Under the pieces are notes generated by a model. The model ran no database searches and was not told the origin of the DNA. It was given only the letters and a program-made list of their open reading frames with translations. 64,000 bases of DNA from Himantopus leucocephalus. Its lineage: Eukaryota > Chordata > Aves > Charadriiformes > Recurvirostridae. The position numbers were made by a program, and so were the translations under genes. Within the stretch, counting starts at the first letter, position 1. Each line of letters starts with the position of its first letter. The stretch spans positions 26,518,523 through 26,582,522 of the forward strand of contig RSEF01000006.1 in NCBI GenBank assembly GCA_003993805.1. Direction: 5' to 3'. Positions 1-11,970 of this stretch are shown here, piece by piece.

Positions 1-2649
1 AACTGGCATTACCCTCTTGGCTTCAGATAGGTTTACAGGATTTGAACAACATCCCCTGATTGTCTTACATTTACATAGCTGCGTTCCGAAGCACTGTGCA
101 AATGTCATACAGAGGAGATGATATCTGCCTGCCTCAGGGGGCTGGACATTGTCCCTCAGCTGACAAGCAAGCAGCAAATGCCCTTTTCTGCAGAAAGGCC
201 GCAGCTGTCTGCCCTTGCTTCCCTGGCCCTCAGGAGAGTGGAAAGAGCTGCAAAAGAAAAGATCCTTCAAATTTGTAAAGTGGAGGAGGAGCAAGGGGTT
301 AGCCATGTGGAGGATGCTTCTCAGCTGACAGCTCTTAGTTCCTTTTCCCTCTGTTTCTTGTTTGGGCTGAGAATGAAAGGAGCTGGAGGCAGCTTGGAGG
401 AAGAGCTTGTCCGGCATGGCAAAAGTGAGGGGATGTCTCACTCAGATGCTGGGCTCACGGCTCAGGTAAGCCCATGTGTTGCTTGAAGCCATAGATGGTA
501 GTGAGGTAGTGAAAAAGCTCCGTCCTCCTTGCTGGGCACGGTAGCTGCATCTTGATGTTTATGCTTTCTACTTAAACTTTTGTTGGGACAGCTTATTTCT
601 AAAATGTAATCGGTTCTGACAGAGTAGAGAGTTGGTTACTACTTACTATTGTTTAGGAATCCAGAAGAGAAAGCGAAGAAGAATTAAATAGGAAATTTGC
701 CTTCTGCTGCACACAAAGCTATCTAAGATGCTCTAGTCTTGTCCTCAGGTAAACAGTAATTGAGTTGTTCCTTTTGCTTGCTTTGGTTTATTGCTTGAAA
801 CAAGTAAGTTCTCCTGTGAATTATCCATTTCTAGAAATCCTGTAAGCAGTGTGCTCAGTGGGGGTGGGAAGAGGGGTGTGTGCGAGGACTTGGGAATGCA
901 CAGTTGGGAAAACGGAGTGCGGTGGGAAAGAACAAATGAATTCTGACACTGTAGGTGAAGATTAAGCAGTGAAGAGAGTGAGGCTTCAGCTGACAGTCAT
1001 TGCATTAACAGCTTGGATATTTCAATAATCAGTTTAAAGTTGAGTTTATCAGGCATAGAAAAAGCTCAGCTCTTCAAGGTGTGTGGTTGTAGCTCAAAGC
1101 CATTGAAAGTCAAGAGAGATTATAATGGTGTAGTGTAAAAATGCATTAATGAGAACTCTTCCATCCATTGGAGGAAGAGACAGAACTGGTGTAATCAGGA
1201 GCAGATTTCTGTTGCTCATGATCCCAAACTCCTGTTCAACTAGGAGCAGAGAATGAGGCAGCCGTAGAAAGCTCAGTCACTACCTGAGGCTGCCCACCTC
1301 TGGACTTTTCTAGTAGCCTGTGGCTCTCCACTCACATGAAATGTGCCTCTGTCTTCTTTTCCCCTCCAGCTGAAAAAAGTGGCGTGCAGTGAACAGACAC
1401 AACACCATGAGTCCATTATCCCGCTCATCCTTGTCCAGATGTGCTCTGACTGGTGCACACCAGTCTCTCTGAAGTCAGTGGCGTTGTGGGAATGACCTGT
1501 GTGACTGTGTTCTCTTGACCAGACCTTCATCAGATATGAATCTGCACAAGCTTCTGATTTCAGTGAGGCTGGAGTAATTTGTAGTGTGTTCTGCAGTAAT
1601 TTGTAGTGTGTTTTTCAGTGCTTCTACTTGGGCAAGTCAGTAGGCAATTGCCTTGAGGAGAACTGGCTACCTTAGGAACCTCTGCCTTGGGGATATCCAG
1701 CAGCTGTGCTGTGCTGTCTGTGGCTTCTCTCCGCCTATAATTGCACGTCACAACTCTGTTAGATGCCTCACTAAGAGATTACTCTTTATATTCCACTTAA
1801 GCAAAAACATCTTGTACAAACTGTTTATTCCATTTTGGGGTTTTTGTGGTGTGTGATCCCTCTCTTCGGTTCGTCTCTGATTTCCAGCCCTCAGATTGAA
1901 AGGGACTCTGTCTCCATCCGTTCCTCCAGTGTGCCACCAGTCTTTGGCTGTGCTTTTTGGCACTTAGCAAAGGGCAGCCCAGGCCCTGACTGCCATCAGC
2001 TGTCCCACAAGCAATAACTGCAACTGCTCTCCATTTCAGCACATGGGGAGGTTGAGACTTGACCCAGAGGCAGGAGTGGTGCTTTGAGATCCAACCCTCT
2101 GCTGTGGCTGGATGTAGTAATGGCGCCAATATGGAATGTGCTTTCCTGGAAGTGTTTGTTCTGTGCTTGTACTTACCTTTTTTCTCTGTAACAGAGGTTA
2201 GCCTGATCCTTCTGGTAAGCAGGTAAAGGCGCATTCAAAGGGCAGCTCTTACTGATAGAGTAGTGAACAGCCAGCAAATCTCCAGCAAATCTCACATCCC
2301 ATGGCTTCACCAGAGAAAAAAAAAGGTCTATGTTATATTTTCCCCTCTGGAAGGAATTTGGTGCAATTGATATCATTCCATAGTCTGTGGTGTCTTTTTG
2401 TCCTATTTCTTTCAGCAGATCAGTGTGCCAGTCTGAGCTTTTCAAATACAGTGGGACAGCAGAACATAGAGAAAAGTAGGAGGGAAATTCAGGGGAAAAA
2501 ACATCACGGAAGTTACTATTTTTCCACAAATCTAAAGGGCATTTGGAAAGGATGAAAATGCTGATTGTAGTTTACATGACTAGAGGGTAAGGAAGGATGC
2601 ATGCACACATGCAGAATTCATGCTGGGGAACGGCCTACAAAGCAGGCCA
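1..2649. other. No recognised gene
   Basis: Ordinary non-coding sequence apart from the duplication at 1574. Two CAG/GTAAGC- or CAG/GTAAAC-type donors (near 465 and 748) follow weakly coding-like stretches, but no acceptors, conserved peptide or promoter support exons. The 122-codon frame at 118-486 resembles nothing I know. Confidence 0.6.
1574..1617 (+). repeat. 22-bp direct tandem duplication
   Basis: Two adjacent copies of a 22-base unit beginning gtaatttgtagtgtgtt lie at 1574-1595 and 1596-1617. They differ at only a few bases near the 3' end (ctgca versus tttca). It is a simple local duplication with no recognised function. Confidence 0.9.
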
Positions 2650-2923
2650 CAAAAAGATGCTGAGAGCAGTAACATAAAATCAAGAGAAAGGGAATCTCTA
2701 GGCTGGAAAGAGTTGAAATTGTCCTGGTGAGAGATCTTTAACAAGCTGTGTGTAATTTCCTCAAGGGAAGTGATAGACTCTCCATTGCTGAGGTTGTTTA
2801 AAAAGTAAACTGGATGAAACAGTAAGAAATATGCTCTAAGGACTAATATTCTGTCAACTTGATGGATTAATGACCTAAGTGGTCCTTTGGTTTCCTTCCA
2901 TCTCTCATGCCTACTGTTCTGTA
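2650..2923 (+). mobile_element. Old, decayed CR1 3' end
   Basis: Read on the plus strand, 2758-2806 translates to SSREVIDSPLLRLFKK followed by a stop. This aligns by eye with the [15 protein letters not shown] motif of the CR1 ORF2 tail that is also present, intact, on the minus strand at 15370-15856. Downstream, 2806-2923 resembles an old CR1 3' UTR: an actgg-tgaaac segment, a block reading gacctaagtggtcctttgg, then ccttccatctct and an end near tactgttctgtaag. Stops interrupt the frame (for example at about 2728 and 2806), and divergence is clearly greater than in the 15 kb copy. The upstream limit is vague. An antisense open frame of 167 codons over this stretch is a shadow of the repeat. 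Confidence 0.75.
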
Positions 2924-2929
2924 AGCAGC

Positions 2930-5900
2930 AGCTTCTAGTCATTAGGAAAAAGGTTAGGTGAAAGGAGTAGTGATACTGAAAATACTCATTTACTTCCAGT
3001 GATTTAGTCTTCCAGAACTCTTGGCCATGAGAAAGCTTTGGTTGTTGTAGGTGAGAATGGGTGTGGGTCTCAGAGGGTCCCAAACCGAAATTTGCTTTCT
3101 CCTTTCCCTGTGATGCCTTGAGTTTCTATCTGTCAGGTAGGATGTTCTTCTGAGACCTGTCCCAAAGCAAGCTATTCTTACAAAGCTGTGATAATTCATT
3201 GTCACTCCTGCATCCGTTGGCTGGGTTGTGCCAATCTACTCTTTCTGTATGCTCCTCGGGGCTTTTTCAAGGCACAAATAGGCAAACAGATTATTTTCAC
3301 ATCAGATCTCATGGCTTTGGGCTATCTGGTGACGCAAAACAGACAGAAGGCTTTGTGATCCTCCTTCTCTCATCCCCACATACTTTCCATCTACTGAGTT
3401 TCCTGTGCTGCTTTGCTTCCCAAATGCCTCACCTAGGAATGGGGCACATGATCAGGGAAAGAGGAAGGGCACAATGGCTGTCTTTTGGTATTTTTGGGGC
3501 CTGGAAAATACTTTCTATGCATTGGAGGAAACTTCAGGATGCTGAAGATACTCAAGAAACCAGAACGTGCCCTGCACTGAGAGATCATCAAGGTGGTTGG
3601 AGGTAAACACAGCAAGACACAAATACAGCTGGGTCTTGCACTTATCTCATGTCACCCCAGTAATGACAAAGGGCATCCTTTTTTTTCTTCCCATTCTCCT
3701 TGACTGTTTTCCCCTCCTTTCACCTCTTTCTGTACCATTTAGGATACGTGGAGCTACTGTGCTGCTATACTCAGGATTTCAAGTGCTGAGAAAGCTGTCT
3801 TGCTGTAGTTTCCTTCTCATCCCTTTCCCTTTGTACATCTGCTGGTAAAGCAGCCTGGCAATAGATGAAACTTTAAATACATTAAACATGCATTTGCATT
3901 TGAAGAAGGAAATAAAATATACATGACTCATCCTAATTCAGACTTGAAGACTGGTTCCAGATTACTCTCCTGCAATCAAATAGTTCACTTTTTAAAACAG
4001 TTTTAATCACTGTAGGGTTGGGTTGTTTTTTTTCTGGTTTAAATGGTGGGATTCCCAGGGCATTCAATGCAAACTTCCTCAACTGATAGAAGTGATCTCT
4101 GGATTTCATGATTTCTTTGCAGTCTTCAGACCTGGTCCCTGTGAACTGCTGAGCATCGTCAGTCCCTATAGCCTTGGGTGAGGTTACATAGGCTGAGCCT
4201 TGGTTGGAATAGGTCCCAGTATTTTCTGTGCGCCTGAACTCAGCTCAGCCCTAGTCTTTTTCTTACCTTATTTGCAATGGCTTCTCTTCTCAAACTGCTT
4301 ACAGCTGTCTGTTCCCTTGAAGCTTCTTCGCAGATTGTATTTACTGCCTTTAACTTGGCCAGCACAACCTTGACAAATGTCACTTGAAGCTGCAGCTCCT
4401 GTGACTCCCCTTATGTTTTAACTTTCATTATTTCAGTGCTTATGTGTTCTGCTCAGTATTACCCAGTTGTAAAATTACGAGAAGGAAACAGCAGTGGAGT
4501 AGGACCACTGACCTTCTGTCTATAGTTCAGGTTAATTTAAGTTCACTGGCACGTAGGGCACAGACTTTATGCAGAGAGGAGATCTCTGCAGACTGCATCC
4601 CCTGCTTGTTCAGTGCAACACCGGATTTATGTATTATGGTAAGGAATGTGATTGCACATGTGAAGACTAGTGCAGGTCTTGGAGTCCTTTGAGAGAAGGG
4701 GATTTTAGCCAGTGAAGACCACTGTTGGAGGGAGATGAGACTGGTGAATGAGTGATCTGCTAATATTAAATACTGGAAGACTAGAAAAATAACAATGTCT
4801 TCGGAAAAAAAAAGGACCAGAGTCGCTTGGAGGGGAATGGTACACAGCCCTGCCTGTGGGCAGCAATCCCAGTCCTTGTTATCTCCAAGGAAGTGGGAGG
4901 GAAATTGAGGAAAAGAGGTCCTCATGAGGAATGAAAATAAGCTATTTTAATAAATCTGGAAAGGTCCTGAACACCCAGTTAGTCAGTGTCCATATGCAGT
5001 CCTTTCTCCAGCTGCTAAAACTGAGGAAAAAAGTAGGAAGGCTCTAAACAGATATTCATTGGCAATTAGAAGGGAAACATCCACTGTGCTGTGTCTGTTT
5101 CCCTTGGCCACTTCCACTTAATGAACGCCCATAGAATAGCAGCTCTGCTACTGAGCCAAAGCAAATTGTGCACCATGTCAGTTAGTTATGTGTGCCCTGC
5201 GGACAGAGAACAAAAGTGCTAATGCATGATTTATGTATCAAACCGGCACAGTAACATTAACTAGCTAAGCTGCACAATGTGCCTGTTGAAGAGAGACTGC
5301 ATCTCCATAGGCTAAAGTGCTTCTCGCCCTGACCCATCTGCTTTACTGAGGTTGTTCTAGCTGTTCTTTCCCCCACCTTCAGAGGTGAAACCATCCTCTG
5401 TGCTGTTGCTGTGATGCTTGAGCACAGGGAGGAAAACTCTCTGTGTTCAGCCGCTGTACAACAACTAGGGTGCAACATTTTTAATCATGGGTGTCACCGA
5501 GCTGAATGTACCTGCTGAACTGGGGGTGCAGGGAGGTAACAGAAAGGGTCTCTCTAGGCAGGTCTATTGCAGTCAGTTTCTCAGTGACGTGAATATATCA
5601 ATTTGGGGGTTAATATTTTCTTTTAGAGGCTTGTAGCAGGTTTGTGGTTCACGCTTCTCAGTCAGGTCTTAGCAGAATCCAGCATGAATGGGGAAAGGGG
5701 ACGCGTAAAGAGACTAAATCAGAACTGTAAGCCTAAGAGGGGTGGGACAGTTTGACTCAGAAGTCAGATCGTTTTCCTTCTCCTGGCTTTTGTATTTTGG
5801 TGCTCTCAGCAGCAGCTGAAGGCTGATCATTGTATGCTTGAGCTGGACTCCATTCTGAGATTGCCTACAGCTCCTGGGTCTGTGTGCAGGTGCTGCTTCT

Positions 5901-7739
5901 TGGAAATGCTTCTGGGGCATAGCCAACTATAGGCTGTGTATTCAACTTCTGTAGGTTTGTGATGCAGGGGCAATAGTACATGAGATGCAAGTAAATGGTA
6001 TGAGTACCGTATGGGTAACGGCTATTTATTAATAATACCTATTCTCTGAGTGCCATTTGGCAAACACAGCAGCTGGACTGCCCTGTAAAGGAATTCAAAT
6101 GACTGCTAGGAATGGAGACATTCACTTTCTCTGTGAACTTTTTGTAGAAGGCACATTACCTGCAAGGATGAGCCATGTTCCACAGATCCTTACCTCTTAC
6201 AGTTTTATTTCTGTTGTTGATTCATAGTGTGAGGCTTAGAAAAGCCATGCATAACCCAGCAGGTAGTTGTCAGCTTTGTCTTGCTGGCAAGGTGTGGCAA
6301 CAGGATAAAAGTCAGGAATGATCTTCTCTGTTGATTTAATATAACTTCTGTTTAGAAGAGCACACATTTAAAAGCGGATATATAGCTCTTCCTGGCTGTG
6401 TGGTCCTATCACACCTTAACATGGGTGACAGTGAATAGGAATATCAATCCTAGCTGTCAGGGTGCTTCCTCTTTTGAATCTCTGCCATTATGCTATGTTT
6501 TATATAGTGCGAAGGCTGTTCTTTAGTGTCTCTGGTACTGTGTTGGCTCAGCTGGAAACCCCGGCTTTGGGAGTTAGTCCACCTGTAAATGGAGAGATTG
6601 CAGGAGAAGGGAATAGCTGCAAAACGTCTTCCACTTTTTGTGGTATGAGAATGTTCTCTGCTGAGCTCACTCACCACCCAGGGTTAAGTGTTCCCAGCTA
6701 AGCTGAAATGGGACAGTATTGCGCGGAGCTTCTTGATCAAGCAGATCTTGGTATCAATCAGTGTTGGGATGTTATGTTTTGAAGCTCCTCGGTTTTATTT
6801 CCTAATGCCCTTACGATGGATGTCCCTGCAAAAGAGCTGTGGTATGTATGGAACTGGCACAGTGCTTTTCATGATCTTAAGTGTGCCTATTAAAACAAAA
6901 AAAAGCCATATTGAAAATCAATTTTCTCCTTGCAGGTCTTGAGCAATTTTGTAAGGTATAATAAGATGAGCAATCTGGTTCTGGCAGTGAAAAGAACAGA
7001 TGCCAAGATATAATTTCCCTTACCAGAAAATGCTGCAGAGTCACTTTGTGTTGCAGAAAGAAGAATCTGTTTTATTAATAGAGGACAGTTAAAACTTGGA
7101 GTCCTGAGAACACACACTTCATCTGGTCTGTGCCATATGGAGGACAGTAGGCAGGGACACATCCTGGTCAGCCAGGAGAGAGATAATGTCTTGGAGCAGA
7201 AGAGGTTGCTGTAACTTGAATGAGCGGGTACAAACTGTTGGGTAACACATCCCATGACACCAAGGGGTTGTCTCTGACTGTAGGAGCTCTTGCTTGTATT
7301 TTTTTTTCAGGGCCAGCCTCCATGGAAGATGGCAGACCAAGCTGGCATTGCCCATTTGCACAAGAGCTGGTAGCTGGGGGCCCTGACCTGGGTCCTTTGC
7401 AAACTTCTCAGCTGAACAGATTAAAGGAATTGGTCAAAAAAAACCAAAACCAAAACCCCCAACGTTATTAAGAGTGCTGAAATTTACCAATGTGAATATA
7501 TTCCTTCTCTTAACTCCAGAAATATTCTAGATCTGTCACCAGCACCTCCTTGTCAAGGTCAGACACCAACCAGCTTCCGGAACAATGCAACACCCCTACC
7601 CACTTATTCTGTGAATACAGATGTGCATCACTTTTAAAGTAGGTGCTGGCTGGTGTGGGTTCACAGAGGTAAATTCACACCCGAATTTACTGCATTTTTA
7701 TATCTGGGGGCAAGCAAGCCCTAACTCATATAAACAGTC
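2930..7739. other. No recognised gene or repeat
   Basis: Short frames of at most about 135 codons occur on both strands without family resemblance. I see no RNA gene, no recognisable repeat and no CpG island in this stretch. Confidence 0.6.
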
Positions 7740-8640
7740 TTTGACTTGTTCCCTATTCTGGCCAGCTCTCTCATCTCCTTATTAGAATTAATTGTGTTAA
7801 GTATTGGGTCACAACTAACCTTTTTTTCTGGAGGCTGTGGCAGAGGTAATATTGCATTCTCAGCATCATCAGATTTGTTCTTCTCCATTAACTGATGGGC
7901 TTATGCTTTTCTTTGCTCTACTCTTACTTTTAATGTATTTATAGAGCCTTCTTTGTTGCCTTTGTGTCCTTGTTAGTTGTAATTCATCTTATGCCTTAGC
8001 CTTTCTGATTTATCCCTGCATGCTTATGCTGTTTCTTTATACTTTTCCTTAGTCGCCTGTCCTTGTTCCCACTTTCTATACAGTTGCTTTTTGATTGTTT
8101 GGTCTTTAAAGTGCTCCAAATGAAACCATATTGGTTTCAAGCTATGTTCACTCTTTCCTCTGTGCTGGGATAGACTGCTATTGTGCTTTTGATGCAGTCC
8201 CTTTCAGCACTACCAGATCTCCTGCATTCCTCTCTACCTTAGATTATCTTCCCAAGAGGCCATGCCTCACAGTTCTGAATGTGTTGAAGTCTGCTTTTTT
8301 TTTGTTCCTTCTTTTTTTGAAGTCCATTGTCCTCATTATCCCAGTCTCCTTTCCTTTCCTCTGCTGTCTCATGATCAGTTCCACCTGCATTGCCTTCACC
8401 ATTTCAGTCCTTAAGATTTTCTCCTTATTGGAATAAAATCTGAAATGCCCACCTACTTCCTATGGTTTTCTTCACATTTAAAACAAAGACTTGTCACTAT
8501 CACAAAGAACTTAGACTCTGTGTCCTGCTGTACTGTTTTGAGTAACCAAAATCCTCCAAGAAAGGTGATATTTCTGCCATTTACCTGGAAAAGACTCATC
8601 CACTTGTTTCCCTTTGGATCATCTCCTGCTCCCCACTTTC
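7740..8640 (-). mobile_element. Ancient CR1 fragment: ORF2 endonuclease end and linker
   Basis: On the minus strand, 8098 down to 7921 translates with only two stops to a peptide containing LYRKWEQGQATKEKYKETA, then a stop, ACRDKSERLR, and further on QGHKGNKEGSINTLK. This follows, in order, the linker between the endonuclease and reverse transcriptase domains of CR1 ORF2 (the family pattern is roughly KLY..WKQGQAT.EEY...ARACRD.IRKAKA, then D.K.NKKGFYKYI). Going toward higher coordinates (5' in the element), 8230-8600 has the pyrimidine-rich antisense texture of the C-terminal endonuclease region. There an interrupted reading DFGYSKQYSRTQSL near 8540 loosely fits the GDFN..D.CW..NTAGHK segment. 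The element is heavily decayed with many stops, so it is a fossil. The outer boundaries are estimates; 7921-8098 is the secure core. Confidence 0.8.
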
Positions 8641-11486
8641 TCTAGAGCAAGAGATCTGGAATAGGGACTGACATTTCATCTGTCTCTGAGCTTCAAGCAA
8701 GCACGGCTGCCATGAAGTGCAGCAGCCCCTCCCTTTTTCTATGTTGTTATTCCCTTGAATATGTGTATATATAGCTTTCCCTATAATTCTTCTGTGTGGC
8801 CTTTTGTCTGATAAACTTAAGTATGGAAAGGCCCTAAAGTTATAGACCAAGTAAGTGAAAGCAGAATAGGATCCTTTAAAATCTATTCTAGAAATTGCTT
8901 TTTCCTTCACAGTGAGCTTTGAGCTGCTGTGAAACATCTCTACTCATTATTGGGAACAAATACAAAAGCTGGTAAACTAATGCTGGCCTATTACAGCTTT
9001 TCTTTGAACGCTGTCTTCACCTCTCCTTCTTAACATGCTGTATCAAAGGATGTATTTACTATACAGTTTGATGCCTCTGATACTACTTGTTTCTCCAGAG
9101 CAGAGCTGCCTGGTGAGAGAACTCTGGGAATCAAGAGACTTCATCAATTCTCACTTGTCTCTTCTCCTCACGGTGTCTACATTCAGGCCTCTCCTGGCTT
9201 TCTGTGAGAACAGAGTCAGCCTCTTTTACAAAGAAGGTGTATTTACAAGCTTGGCTGGTCTCAAGTGAAGACTGGTGCCACTGGTTTTAGCAGCAGGAAC
9301 AGATAAAGGTGGCTGTTAAGAGGTGAGCATTTGCAGTAGAACTGACGCGCAGTTATATGAAGGAAAAAATACAAATGCAGAACAACAGTAATTTTTATTG
9401 GACCTACAACCCCCTGCACTATTTGATATATTCATAAGAGTGCTATCCACCAGCATATGACCTGTTAGCTAGGTATTTACATGTATAAGACCCGAGAGCG
9501 TTCATGTAACCTCTGGAATTTTTACCACCAGAGCAGAAACATCTGCTGTTCCCTTCTTTGGTAGAAACAATAAGTAATTATGCTGGACCAGTGACAAAGG
9601 GTAGCATGATGCACACCTTACTAATGAGAGCAAATATACTAAAATGGGAGAGATGAGATGCTTAAAAGCCTCTTATTGCCGTGTGCTTAGGGCTGAATGC
9701 CGGTGTTGTACTTCATTTTTTAGTGAGTCAAATAATTTTCAAAATGATTCTAGTGATCGGAAAGGATTCACAACACAGTTCAGACTCAGGTCTGGAAGGT
9801 TTACATTCTGTATTTCTTTTTTTTCTGGTTGCCCTCCAGAGTTGCTTCAACTTGTAAGTCATTTGTCAGAAAATGAGGAGGAAAATGTTTTTCCACTCTC
9901 TGCTCCAAATAACAGAATTTACGCATCTGCCCTGTTGGTAAAAATTGTATTTCTAGCTATTTAAACACTTTGAATGTTGCATAATCTTAACCATAATGTA
10001 AAGCCATAAACACATATCGTTCCAGTGCTGTTTATTACAGAGCCTTTAAAACAGCAGAACATTTAATTCAGTGTTTTGCTCATTTTGGACAATTTCAAAA
10101 AGAATCCTTTTTCATAGGTTTTGTGCTATGGCTTCTTACTACCTAACTGTGAGTCATAAAGCACCCAGAATGGGTTGGTTATATAAGCGTTTTGGCTTTT
10201 TTTATTATTTTATTTTTGCCAAATAAAAGAAATCACAGATGCACAGAGAAGCTTGAAATTAGGAATTCTAACAGTTTCAAAAGTTAGAAAGTCAGAGTAA
10301 CTAGGAAGTTGGGTGAATTATCTATTTTTGATCCCATTACTTTATTTTTGAAAGCCACTTTTTTTTTTAAGTTCTTAGGCTATAGTATTAGCTCCTCATA
10401 TTAGATGCTGCTGCAGTCTTGCTGACTTAAGATGGTTTCCAAGAGGTTGTTTGACTCAAGTGAGAAAGAAATGCTTCCATCGTAAAAAGCTTAGCAAGTC
10501 ATTCGCCACTCATGTACATTGATTGATTCATCTAGTGCAGACCACAGATAGGCAAATGGTTTGACTACCAGCTGGGATAAGAGTGGTAGGTTCAAGTCTC
10601 TGCTCTGCTCTAGAGTTAATCCATTACCAAAATCAGAGGTGTTCAGTAGCATAACTGAAGAGAGGTTAGATATGCAAGTGTTTGGTTTGGATACCACAGC
10701 CTCTGAAGTCCCTGCTTGTTGAAGGCACATGTAAATACCTCTTCCTAGTGTTTGGAGGCCAGAAACTTTGAAGGTTCTTTAGTAATAAGTAGCTGGGACA
10801 GAGCTTGTCTACAGAAGTGAACTCAGGGGAGCTACAGGGTATCAACTAATGGAATAAATTAGCCTCCTAAGCTCGCATGAATGCCTTCATTCAGAAATAA
10901 AGTGGTCTTAGATTAGAGGAATGAGTGGCAGGGCTTGAAAAACTTCCAGAACAGTGATGGCCATTTGGGAGTTTAAAGAACCTTAATTTACGTGTGCTGC
11001 CTCCATGCCATTTGCTGATCCACCTCATCCTTTCTGAGCATTCCCATGACGAAATAGGCCACAGTTAAGCCTCATACTCAATTATCTGAGCATAATCCTA
11101 AAGCTTAAGTTTCCTTTCCAAACACTGATGGCAAAAAACTCAAAACCTGTTGTCCACAACTTTAACTGTTACCAATACTTCCCATCTCTGGCAGCATTCC
11201 TGCATGAAGTCTCATTCCTTCCAGCTGTGCTATTCAACCATCTGTGCCAAGTTAAGAAGAATTCTTCGCATCTCACCATATCTGAAAGTCTCTGCCACAT
11301 TGACATGTTTTGAGCCTTGTGCCCCATCTCCCAGGGACGTCCCAGCGGTGCTGCATACCCAGGCTGAGAACTGCGGCACTAGGTTGCATTGATGTTGAAC
11401 TCAAGCGCGAGGCATATATATTGGCCTGTTCCCAGGGAAAAATTAACAGTGAATTTACTCTTCGTATTGCCTTTTGCACACCTGGT

Positions 11487-11506
11487 AATTTTTAACAATT
11501 TTTAAC
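11487..11506 (+). repeat. 10-bp tandem duplication
   Basis: aatttttaac occurs twice in tandem at 11487-11496 and 11497-11506, followed by aattaaaac. It is a short AT-rich slippage repeat. Confidence 0.8.
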
Positions 11507-11574
11507 AATTAAAACAAAAGCTGCTTTCACACACCCTCTGAGCAAACCGAGGTCGGCATTCAGCTCTGAAGGAA

Positions 11575-11970
11575 ATAATTTGTAGCATTAACAGAGATTT
11601 ATGAGGGAGGCCTGTATCATCGCATGAAGTATGGGCCTGTCTTCTGTGTGCAACAAGATAACAACCAGCCACCCAGGGATCTTTAACCTCTAGAGCTGAC
11701 AGCGTGAGGATGAAAACAGAAAAGCCTTCCTGTTAGAGCAGAGGGATCAGAGGCGGCCTGTGTAATTACTAGCCATTAAATAAAGTACGCTCCTATGTCT
11801 TCAAATGCCAAGGCACATGTATAATTAGCTGATAAACTGCAAATGAATAATTATCCAGCAGCAAAAGCCAGAGGGGTGGAGGGATGCTGTTTACCTTCTC
11901 TCTGTCCTTGCAGGGAGGAGTGCTATGTAAATTTCTTATTTTAGTGAAAAGTTTGTTGTTTGATGTTAAA
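11575..11970. other. Candidate conserved non-coding element
   Basis: This AT-rich, complex block has several homeodomain-type ATTA/TAAT cores, including gtgtaattactagccatt at about 11761, gtataattagctgataaac at about 11819 and aatgaataattatccagc at about 11843. It has no ORF of note and no repeat family I recognise. Such clustering is typical of developmental enhancers. The call is an inference from sequence texture; no comparison could be made. Confidence 0.3.

Noticed and set aside
118..486. 122-codon frame followed by a CAG/GTAAGC donor
   Set aside because: Looks slightly exon-like, but the peptide matches nothing I know, no acceptor or promoter is evident, and such donors are common by chance.
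2580..3083. 167-codon minus-strand frame
   Set aside because: It is antisense to the decayed CR1 at 2650-2923, where plus-strand translation gives the CR1 motif.
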